From NCBI GenBank assembly GCA_003024985.2, contig PXIH01S0031680.1: a stretch of DNA of 10,077 nt; one strand, written 5' to 3'. Of this stretch, positions 1-6,477 are shown in pieces. The notes under the pieces are model-generated. The model ran no database searches, was not told where the DNA came from, and saw only the letters and a program-made list of their open reading frames with translations. Source of the stretch: Euperipatoides rowelli (Eukaryota > Onychophora > Udeonychophora > Euonychophora > Peripatopsidae). Numbering within the stretch: position 1 is the stretch's first letter; each line of letters begins with the position of its first letter. A program made the position numbers and the translations under genes.

Positions 1-96
1 ATCATTTAAGAAGCTCATATGCCATTTAGACACACTTCTAGGTGAGCTAAGAATATTTTCGTGGCTTGACGCCGCCATATTCGCGCATGCTCTAAT
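1..96. other. Unassigned flank beyond LINE copy A
   Basis: This short stretch is more GC-rich than the rest (GC-rich around 69-90) and shows no similarity to the LINE copies. The endonuclease reading frame of copy A stops at 97-99, and the expected remainder of ORF2 does not continue here. It therefore probably lies on the other side of a truncation or rearrangement breakpoint. No gene or repeat can be named. Confidence 0.4.
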
Positions 97-426
97 TTAT
101 AATTTTTTGTGCAACATTAACACTAGTATGATCAAACAATCATTCACTTCATATACCTTTACTATGTTCAGAACCAAATATCTATGCAGTAAAATTGCCA
201 TACCTCCTTTACATGTATTAGTTCTTGTTTTATATACCTGATACTCAACATTAATGTGTCCCCAAACATCTCTCACATCGCCCCGTCTCAGCTTATGTTC
301 CTGCAACAAACACAAAGACGGGGTCTTAGTTCGCAATTTCTTCAAAATTATTCTAGCTTTTCTCATATTGTTAAGTTCTTTAACATTTAAGGATTTTATT
401 GTTAATACTGTAATTTTAAAATAGCA
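97..426 (-). pseudogene. LINE copy A ORF2 fragment: start of APE-like endonuclease
   Basis: The minus-strand frame opens after a stop at 427-429 and translates as an AP-endonuclease-type N-terminus. It has a beta-strand entry ITVLTIKSLNVKELNN, then the metal-binding motif CLLQEHKL (the Q-E of the EEP fold), then KTRTNTCKGGMAILLH, which matches the Gly-Val/Met-Ala-Ile-Leu strand of LINE endonucleases. Endonucleases of this family nick target DNA to prime reverse transcription. Only about the first 105 residues remain. The frame ends in a stop at 97-99, before the GDFN and SDH motifs, and beyond it the sequence is no longer LINE-like. There is no internal stop in this stretch. It is homologous to the EN of copy C (QETKL, YRMGVAILVH) and copy B (FLQETW). 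Confidence 0.85.
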
Positions 427-700
427 TTATGTGAAAAACACAAACAAATTAATTGCCTTGGTATAATTTCTTCCAAGAACAAACAAAAAGAAAATAATTT
501 TGTCAAAACTATACAAAATAAATTAAATAAACATCAACGGTATAAAACCTCTTCATAACGCTCCGTCAGTCAACTAGACCATTAGGCTTACCAGACAATT
601 TTACCTTTTAATTTTGTGATTTTTCTTGCTTCAATCCCCCCTAAATTTTCTGCATCATGTTCCACTCTTTCACAGAACAGAGCTATCATTTGATTGCTGC
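427..700 (-). other. Linker between ORF1 and ORF2 of LINE copy A
   Basis: This is AT-rich sequence between the last convincing ORF1 coding and the start of ORF2. All frames are broken by stops on the minus strand. It probably holds the decayed ORF1 C-terminus and the inter-ORF spacer. No separate gene is visible. Confidence 0.5.
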
Positions 701-1924
701 TTCACAGTTGGTTTGTCACCTCCATTTTGCCCTCAGCATTCGCTTCACCACCATTCAACAACTTGCTACCTGAGTCTTGCTCAAAATCTCACTCGTCCTA
801 ATACTCGTCATTTGGAAACAACACAGGACTTTTCTGCAATGATCCAAAACTATGATCTGAAGTATCTCCTTGGCAAGTACTATCCTGCTCATTACCATTC
901 TGCTGAACACTAGATTTATTCACCAACTCAGGCTGATAAGCTTCTGCTTCCATCTCCTTTTGATTAGCACTCACCAATCTACTCAAGCCTAACACTGACG
1001 TATATGTCTTCAAAATGTATGTACAGTTTAAATACTGACCCTTGTAAATATTCTTACGTTTTTCACAATATTTTCTTTTACACTCTGCCGATTTATGGCC
1101 TAATATTTGCAATTAAGACAGAGAGATTCCCTCCTGGAATTATTAATAGTGCCATTTTATTTCCAACTTTTAACAGGTGGAGTATTTGATCTATCAATGT
1201 ATTTCCTATAGGGGTAGCCTTAATTTTCAACACACTCATGATAAGTACCATATCATCAAGCAGATTAATCATCTCATTTTCAATTGCAAACACATGCACA
1301 TACTTTTTTAATTCCTGTTGCAATAGCTGTGATCTATGTTATCTGGAAGCCAATGAGCTCGAATATTAATATTATTAAGTGCAATATAATAGTCAGCGCA
1401 GGTTATTAAATATATCTCTAACAAAATCTTGTGCTCTTAATTTGTCATGTCTATACCAAGATACCTTGGATTTTGTGGGAAATATACACCTATTACATTT
1501 TCCTTACCTATTATCAAGGCAATCTTTTTCACCACCACAGCTATCTCCATTTTTACATTGTACTGCTCACTATAGGCCGTGAACACAAAATGTTTTGGGT
1601 CATACACTGGGTTGAACACAATGTCCTAATGCTTAAGCACTTTAACAAACTTTATACATTTTTCAGAGTATTCCTCAGACTGAGATATCATTTCCTGAAA
1701 GTTTATATGTTTTAACAAGTTTTGATGCCATAAAGGCTCAAAATTATAACCATCATCCAGAGAGTTAGACTGTACAGTAGCCAGCCATTCTCATGCATGC
1801 TCCTCTTTTTGTCAACTCGATATTTACTGTTTTATTATTTTTACTAGTTCTTTCTATATTTATTTTCACCATCTGCCTTTTAGGCCTATATATTTGCCAT
1901 AATATTAAATCTTTTATCCCCAAT

Positions 1925-1940
1925 CAAAATACTTGATCTT
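1925..1940. repeat. Target-site duplication, left copy (SINE S1)
   Basis: CAAAATACTTGATCTT occurs here and again, base for base, at 2308-2323. The pair brackets the SINE exactly: poly-T begins straight after this copy and the tRNA-like end lies straight before the other. Outside the pair the LINE ORF1 reading is continuous across the site. Confidence 0.93.
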
Positions 1941-2161
1941 TTTTTTTTTTTTAAAAATATACTGCTGCCTCCCCCGACTTGGGAGAAGCAATACTTTTAT
2001 TAACTATTTATATATATACATTTTTTACAATGAACAGGCAGTCGACCTCAGGATACAACAATGATGCTCGGTTATCTTCTTTATTTCGAGTGGTCTTCAA
2101 CTTTATTATTCTTCTATAATTCTTAGAAAAATCCTACAGTGATTATTCTAGACTGGAAAGT

Positions 2162-2210
2162 ACCCCAATATCATGGTCTTTCAGAAAGAAAGACTTCCGA
2201 ATATTGGGGT
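2162..2210 (-). repeat. Inverted repeat (hairpin) inside SINE S1
   Basis: ACCCCAATAT (2162-2171) pairs perfectly with ATATTGGGGT (2201-2210). Inside it GTCTTTC (2176-2182) pairs with GAAAGAC (2188-2194), leaving a five-base apical loop and an internal loop. The hairpin lies just after the tRNA-like head in the SINE's own orientation. It would fold in SINE RNA; any role is inference. Confidence 0.85.
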
Positions 2211-2222
2211 CGGACAGTGCGA

Positions 2223-2231
2223 GCCTTGAAC
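2223..2231 (-). promoter_or_regulatory. Pol III B box of SINE S1
   Basis: GTTCAAGGC on the minus strand fits the consensus GTTCRANNC exactly. It lies about 60 bases downstream of the A box, a spacing expected for an internal tRNA-type promoter. Confidence 0.8.
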
Positions 2232-2284
2232 TTGGATCGCTAGGCTCGCATCTTCACCAAGAACACGAATTGACGCAGCCAGTC

Positions 2285-2295
2285 GCTCTGCGCCA
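2285..2295 (-). promoter_or_regulatory. Pol III A box of SINE S1
   Basis: TGGCGCAGAGC on the minus strand resembles the A-box consensus TGGCNNAGTGG and lies 12 bases from the 5' end of the SINE, as in tRNA-derived SINEs. Confidence 0.75.
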
Positions 2296-2307
2296 ATGCC
2301 CCTTGGC

Positions 2308-2323
2308 CAAAATACTTGATCTT
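2308..2323. repeat. Target-site duplication, right copy (SINE S1)
   Basis: Identical 16 of 16 bases to 1925-1940. It marks the 5' junction of the minus-strand SINE. Confidence 0.93.
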
Positions 2324-2649
2324 GTTTTACTCTTTTCGTATCTTTCTCGATAATTTTTTAATCCCATTCAGGCACTGGTGCTATTTTGTTTTTTTTAACA
2401 TTTTGCATTATTTCACAAATTGACGTTATGTGATCAGAATATAAACACGGTTTGCATGCAAATTGAACTACTATGTTATCTCCCTTCTGAACTATTATTC
2501 TATCTAATCTTGTTGCCGTACACTTCAAAAATCTTTTTTTTTCAAAACAATGGACAAATAAAAATCCTAGTAAAAACTCTAACTAGGAATACTAAATAAT
2601 ACACGAATAGTTAAATATAACAAAAACAACTTCAACACAATATCAAATT

Positions 2650-3198
2650 ACATCATTCAATCACAGAGGGAAAATGCTATCCCTTCCCAAAACCAATCCC
2701 CACCCATCCATCCACCCACTATCCATGTAACCCAAAAGAAAAGACAAACCCTATATTCTACCAACCCCACACTAAGTGACAACCTTCCTATCCCACACCA
2801 GTCAAACACCTCATCTGAGATAGAGAATAGATCTTTCTTGTATTCAAAATGTAGATAATTTAAAAAGATTCCCAAATAATTATCATCCTGGAGAGAATAA
2901 AATACAATCCCACACCGTACCTCCCACAGTGAAAAACCCCCACATAAATAAACTTCTTAAGTCGACTATCCAATCCCCCCAATGATCTCTCCTCCCAGAT
3001 TACATCTAACCTATACTTTCCCCACACTTTCTTTAATATCACCAGTAAAAGACCTCTCCCTCTTCACCACTTCTAAAACAGTTGACCCATGTCCTCTTCT
3101 GGACAGTCTATGTTGTAGGTTTTTATTTCCCTATTTTGAACAACCTTACTTTCATTGGCAAAAAACACCCAACTCAAACTTAATAAAAAAATTTTCCT
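2650..3198 (-). pseudogene. LINE copy B ORF2 C-terminal end
   Basis: On the minus strand several short frames follow one another. They include VRLFKIG (matching RLFRMEV in copy C), then KKVWGKYRLDVIWEERSLGG at about 3040-2980 (matching LGKVNGKYDLILGGERIF in copy C at 6745-6680). This is the region after the RT, which in copy C contains the Cys/His motif; in copy B that motif is not preserved. The minus strand is strongly G-rich and C-poor here, as it is in copy C. Several stops make it non-coding now. The exact stop codon of ORF2 cannot be placed. Confidence 0.65.
2681..2717 (-). other. G-run cluster (possible G-quadruplex) near the 3' end of LINE copy B
   Basis: On the minus strand five G tracts occur: at 2715-2717, 2703-2705, 2698-2701, 2686-2688 and 2681-2683, with spacers of 9, 1, 9 and 2 bases. 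This meets a relaxed four-tract G-quadruplex pattern. It lies close to the estimated 3' end of the LINE. Confidence 0.5.
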
Positions 3199-3483
3199 AA
3201 GTCCCGTCTTCTTGGCATAGTCTGTATCATGCAGGCTGTAAAACTGACGATGTAGATAGATATAAGCTGAGATGTTATAGGTTCACATCTCTGTTGAGCC
3301 AGCTTTGGAACAATTTTTTCCCTGGCTAGTACTATGTTGCCAGGGTTTTTTAACTCAGTACATTGGCTCTCTAAGAAGCATAGTTGTGTACTATTGTAAA
3401 GTTAAATATGCAATTCCTTCAGGAAGTTTATCATTAACCCAAAAAGAGTACATCTCTCCTCCCATTGGAGGGAACATTTATTT
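3199..3483 (+). mobile_element. SINE-like repeat R, copy 1, nested in LINE copy B
   Basis: This 285-bp plus-strand repeat aligns along its whole length, in reverse orientation, with 8585-8868. Shared blocks include GAGATGTTA, GAGCCAGCTTT, GTACATTGGCTCT and TTATTT at the 3' end. The limits are set by the second copy, whose ends are defined by direct repeats. An A-box-like TGGCATAGTCTG (3213-3224) and a B-box-like GGTTCACATCT (3280-3290, one mismatch to the consensus core) suggest a tRNA-type head. Here the flanks have only a vague A-rich direct repeat, so the insertion ends are less certain. It splits the C-terminal ORF2 of LINE copy B and lies in the opposite orientation to it. Confidence 0.82.
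3296..3369 (+). repeat. Nested hairpin in SINE R copy 1
   Basis: GAGCCA (3296-3301) pairs with TGGCTC (3364-3369). Inside it CCCTGGC (3320-3326) pairs with GCCAGGG (3339-3345). The outer stem is kept exactly in copy 2 (8710-8715 with 8766-8771); the inner one survives there in a shorter, bulged form. Confidence 0.7.
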
Positions 3484-3499
3484 AAAAAAAAAAATCCAA

Positions 3500-3967
3500 A
3501 CTTCCTTTCACATACACCCCTACTAATTTTCTCAAATTGACATGACATTCATATACCTGTACAAGCTATCATTATTCCATATTATAGTAACCTTCACCAA
3601 TTTTTTGTAAGAGATCTTAGTGTCCAACTGAAGCACTTCCTTTACCTCACAATACTGTTTAATAATTAGGTTAAGCAAAAAGTCTCTCCCTAGGTTATTC
3701 ATGTTAATCAACTGTTTCAATTCTTCTTTTAAGAATATATTAAGTGTGACCAAAATTGTACATGATCACTTTGTTTAATGTTGCTAAATCTACTACCCCT
3801 AATCCCCCATTCTTCCAAGGCAAAACCATCTTACAATGAACCAAATATTTAAACTATCCATATATACAATTTTGGAAGATTTTGTTAATTCTCTGCAAAT
3901 ATTTCTTTTAATTATCAAAAAAGGCAAGTAATACATAAATTTTGAGGTAATTAACTTAGAAAATCTT
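3500..3967 (-). pseudogene. LINE copy B ORF2: C-terminal part of the reverse transcriptase region
   Basis: The minus-strand frame ending at 3799 contains SKFMYYLPFLIIKRNI, matching FKYVYYLPFVLLSQKYINKV in copy C. After a shift at about 3800, CLGRMGD corresponds to the PKWNGGLGL block of copy C, a conserved post-RT motif of L1-like elements. The next open stretch (3753-3532) has EELKQLINMNNLGRD and VKVTIIWNNDSLYRYM, the usual long helical region after the RT. No catalytic RT motifs remain because the preceding part is deleted (see 3968-4499). SINE R1 starts just downstream. Confidence 0.78.
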
Positions 3968-4499
3968 GTTTGAATAAAATCTATATTTTTGTGTATTGCT
4001 ATATCCATCAACCCATATTTTCTAATTATTCCTACTATATGCTTTTCCTGACTCTCTGTGCTTATATTAAATTCTCCCAACAGTATTTGTGTAAACTCAG
4101 CCTTATCCAGCACTTTTTCAATGACTGAAAGCATCATTTTTCTGTGCCCAGCCACCCTTATCATATTTATATTTTAAAAACCATATTTAACATCTCCTAT
4201 CTTCATTTTTAACAACATGATCTGATCATTTATATTATCAACTCCCATCAGAATATTTGCTTAGATTCCTATGCACAAGTGATTCCTATCACTCAGTGGT
4301 CAAGTGCCATTCCTACATTAGTTAAGTTCTCATATATCGTATAATACACAAAGCACTGATTCCATAATTTTTCAGTATCTATTTTCTTTCTCCACGTCTC
4401 TTGCAAAAAAATCAAAGATGGCGTATTACTAATCAACGTTGTAATCATTAATCATGACATTAGTGGTCTATTCAAGGTTCTTACATTCACTACCTTATA
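3968..4499 (-). pseudogene. LINE copy B ORF2 endonuclease, fused to the RT C-terminus by a deletion
   Basis: From 4499 on the minus strand: VVNVRTLNRPLMS, then SLIFLQETWRKK (Q-E metal-binding motif), then NVGMALDH (matching GMAILLH in copy A). After stops and a shift comes GHRKMMLSVIEKVLDKAEF and ILLGEFNIS, the GDFN motif of APE endonucleases with the catalytic Asp changed to Glu (about 4074). GLMDIAIHKNIDF follows, as KYDMIDVAYH does in copy C. At about 3967 the frame passes straight into the RT C-terminal block. The S/R-L-D and SDH endonuclease motifs and the RT palm are absent. Compared with copy C, about 1 kb is missing. The join keeps the frame open for 121 codons (4164-3799), which looks like one protein but is a deletion scar. 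Confidence 0.83.
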
Positions 4500-4537
4500 C
4501 CAAAAATGAACATTATGAATTTCATTATTATTAAACA

Positions 4538-5800
4538 TTAAATATACGATAAATAAATAATAACGCACTTCTTCACAAACACAAAAACTATACTATCACA
4601 ATACAAATTTCTGATCAACAATTTACCATTATTACTTTTTTTAATTACCTGCTCTATCGCCTTCTTTTTTCTTACTCTAGTGCTCTTTCTTGCTCTAGGT
4701 CTCACTACCAATTTAAATTCATCTTGCAACATATACTTTAAATGAGTATCAGTATCAGTATCTGAATCTACAACCATACTTAAATCACTCTCACTAAAAC
4801 ACGGCTTAAGAGATCCTGTTTGTGATTACTTCTTTTGAGTCTCGAACGGTGGAAGTCCACTCTGCTTGAGAAACTATTGCTCCACTTGTGTACCCTCCAC
4901 AGCTTTCAGATCATTATCGCTACCTTTATATTTTATTTGTATTAAATTTCCATTTGCTTTTTCCCCTCAAAAATTATTTCATTTTGAGTTTGAAAACTTT
5001 GTTGTTCACTGGTTTCAAATAGTTGTGAATACATGTTTTTAATCACATGCCTACAATCTAAATGATCGAAGAAAAGTTTACCTTTTTGACAATAAATTTT
5101 TTTACACTCAAACGACTTATGCCCTTGCACCGAGCAATTTAAACAAACAGGCCTTCTACCCTTTATTGTAATTGAAATTTGTTTCCATTTATTATTAAAA
5201 TTTGCAAAATCTATCAATGTCTCTTCTGTGGAGGGGGGTAGCGAACACATTGATCACCCTCATATTAAGTTTCAACCCATCTTCTATTTCAACAGTTTCA
5301 TTTTCAAACAAGAATATATAGTTATGTAGGTACCGGTACTTTTCAAGCTCTTTCTTTAGCATACTATAATCATCTTCTAATTAATACCAATGAATTCTCA
5401 TATTTATCCTCACTCCTATCGTCCCCCAGTCCGTTGATACCACATTATATAAACCGCAAGCCAGAAAATTAGCTTCTACTCTTTCCTTTACTGCTTTATC
5501 TTTAAAGTCAATGCCAATAAATTTGTTATTCCTAGGATATTATAATCCTGTAATCTCAAAAAATTTAATAAATTTTAATATTTCTTTTATAAAAACACTT
5601 ACGTTTAATGTACAGTATATCCGTTTACCATCTCTTCATTATACAATGTTATCATAAGCCTATTTGACCTAAAGAGATTATTTTTTGAACTGATTATTCA
5701 CAATTTTTAGTCCTTTCTTGAATTTTTTATATTTGGTAATTCAACTCTACTCCTCAGTAGATTATTCATCATATTTCATCAAATCCTTCACTAATGTAGT
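4538..5800 (-). pseudogene. LINE copy B ORF1, CCHC zinc-knuckle protein
   Basis: The best-preserved ORF1 here. On the minus strand: a broken N-terminus (5800-5620); VFIKEILKFIKFFEITGL, then NNKFIGIDFKDKAVKERVEA and GLYNVVSTDWGTIGVRINM (about 5605-5400, one stop); KYRYLHNYIFLFENETVEIE; VINVFATP. A one-base slip at the G6 run near 5232-5237 separates this from the 102-codon open stretch 5250-4942, which holds CLNCSVQGHKSFECKKIYC: an intact C-X2-C-X4-H-X4-C knuckle followed by a basic stretch. A final stretch (4777-4538) has acidic DSDTDTDTH then a basic RPRARKSTRVRKKK tail. Such proteins coat LINE RNA in the cytoplasmic particle. One true stop and at least one slip make it a pseudogene. Confidence 0.82.
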
Positions 5801-5819
5801 GATTTTTTTTTTTTTTTTA

Positions 5820-6280
5820 AATAACCATAATATATTAATGGCTCCAACAGGTTTCAGGAAAATGATACTTGTGATCTTGTATGAAATTTGAAAATGTAGA
5901 TGTGCAATTTGTTTTGGACAAGCTAAAAAGACAGTGCTATTGTATTATGTAATAATTAACGAACTAAGTTGTAATATTATTCTAAAATAGATATTTTTAA
6001 TCTTGCACCTGTCAAAGTAGATAAATTATGGAATCCAGAAGTTGTACTAATGTAATATTTATATATTAAAAAATTAACTATAAAATCATATAATTTGAAT
6101 TAGGTTTTTTTTTCTTGTTCCCTACTTATTGGGTTTCGGTATACTAATCATTTTTTTTTTTGACAAAACTAAAAGAAAAAAAAAAAAGAAAAAAAAAAAG
6201 GAACAAAGATTAATTTTATATTTTTTGTTATAATATTTTTTTATTTTTTATTTTATTATAAAAAAAACACCAAAATATTT
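5820..6280. other. AT-rich low-complexity stretch between LINE copies C and B
   Basis: No convincing coding sequence in any frame. It is bounded on the left by a 17-base T run (5802-5818), which may be the A tail of a minus-strand retro-insertion or the edge of LINE B. On the right lie T runs and a purine tract of A with occasional G (about 6171-6202). The end nearest 6200-6280 is probably the 3' UTR and tail of LINE copy C. The rest is unassigned. Confidence 0.5.
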
Positions 6281-6462
6281 ACTGAACAGTCTCATAAACC
6301 TTAAACATTAAAAAATCCACCCATCTTTAGATGAACAATGACCATCACTGACAAAATCCCAAACAACATACTCATTGCAAACAGGTCACATAAAGCATCC
6401 CCACACCTCTCATCCCATTTATCAAATTCCTAATCCTTCTGAGGCCACCACCAAAAAAAAAA

Positions 6463-6477
6463 CCCTGATACCCACCC
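6463..6477 (-). other. G-run cluster near the 3' end of LINE copy C
   Basis: On the minus strand GGG tracts at 6475-6477, 6471-6473 and 6463-6465 are followed, past an A/T-only spacer, by GGTGGTGG (about 6444-6452). A 10-base C run on the plus strand (6570-6579) adds a further G run on the minus strand. It occupies a position comparable to the G-run cluster of copy B. Confidence 0.4.

Larger units (their letters stand above)
1941..2307 (-). mobile_element. tRNA-derived SINE (S1) inserted in LINE copy A ORF1
   Basis: This is a 367-bp insertion read on the minus strand. Its 5' end at 2307 is followed by a Pol III A box (2285-2295) and B box (2223-2231), a 49-nt hairpin region (2162-2210), an AT-rich body, a second imperfect hairpin (about 1963-1990) and a 3' A tail (poly-T at 1941-1952 on the plus strand). 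SINEs are non-coding, transcribed by RNA polymerase III and moved by LINE enzymes in trans. The perfect 16-bp target-site duplication and A tail show retrotransposition. The head is clearly GC-richer than the surrounding LINE. No protein is encoded. The perfect duplication suggests it is much younger than its host LINE. The family name is not known to me. Confidence 0.92.
700..2545 (-). pseudogene. LINE copy A ORF1 (zinc-knuckle nucleic-acid-binding protein), split by a SINE
   Basis: The decayed ORF1 can be followed on the minus strand through several frame changes. From the N-terminus: ATRLDRIIVQKGDNIVV and CKPCLYSDHITSICEI at about 2520-2420; then the SINE at 1941-2307; then NIERTSKNNKTVNIELTKRG at 1860-1801; then EPLWHQNLLKHINFQEMISQ near 1740-1680. 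A 60-codon open stretch at 1619-1437 contains NPRYLGIDM, which matches NNKFIGIDF in copy B. TLIDQI precedes the knuckle as TLIDFA does in copy B. The knuckle itself is split by a frameshift near 1093-1112, and its second half reads GHKSAECKRKYC. ORF1 proteins of this kind bind element RNA. Acidic, polar sequence follows to about 798. Several stops and shifts make it non-functional. Confidence 0.78.
97..2560 (-). mobile_element. LINE copy A, APE-type non-LTR retrotransposon, ORF1 plus ORF2 N-terminus
   Basis: Read on the minus strand, this block holds a zinc-knuckle ORF1 (about 2545 to 700), a linker, and the first part of an ORF2 endonuclease (426 to 97). The order ORF1-linker-EN and the shared motifs match copies B and C in this window. 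The element is interrupted by a SINE at 1941-2307 and cut off at about 97, with no reverse transcriptase left. The left (5') limit near 2560 is inferred from where ORF1-like translation ends. The style (CCHC ORF1, APE endonuclease, RT followed by an L1-like C-terminal region in copy C) suggests the L1/Tx1 group; the clade is an inference. Confidence 0.8.
2600..5815 (-). mobile_element. LINE copy B, internally deleted, with nested SINE R1
   Basis: Reading the minus strand from 5815: ORF1 (about 5800-4538), a short spacer, the ORF2 endonuclease (4499-3968), a deletion that removes the rest of EN and most of RT, the RT C-terminal part (3967-3500), SINE R1 (3199-3483), and the ORF2 C-terminus with a G-rich 3' region (3198-2650). 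Each part has a counterpart in copy A or C in the same order. The 3' limit (2560-2650) and 5' limit (a 17-bp T run ending at 5818) are estimates. All frames carry stops or shifts, so the copy is dead. Confidence 0.82.

Noticed and set aside
73-81. CGCCATATT, a YY1-type binding site that could be a LINE promoter
   Set aside because: A single nine-base match outside the LINE-like sequence, at the truncated 3' side of copy A, is not enough evidence for a regulatory site.
626-913. Plus-strand open frame of 95 codons
   Set aside because: Antisense to the ORF1 C-terminal part of LINE copy A; its composition is that of reversed LINE sequence and it has no recognisable motif.
2162-2210. Hairpin as an intrinsic bacterial terminator or a MITE
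   Set aside because: No U tract follows, the context is eukaryotic, and no separate target duplication flanks the hairpin; it belongs to the SINE.
2220-2300. Possible tRNA gene (A and B boxes, GCGAGCC/GGCTCGC stem)
   Set aside because: The arms do not form a cloverleaf and the sequence is part of a 367-bp unit flanked by target-site duplications, so it is a SINE head.
2982-3200. Plus-strand open frame of 72 codons
   Set aside because: Lies opposite the ORF2 C-terminus of LINE copy B, in the strand-skewed region where the plus strand lacks G and so has few stop codons.
6171-6202. A-rich purine tract and nearby T runs as a functional element
   Set aside because: Simple low-complexity sequence, best explained as LINE tail or slippage; no repeat unit or motif.
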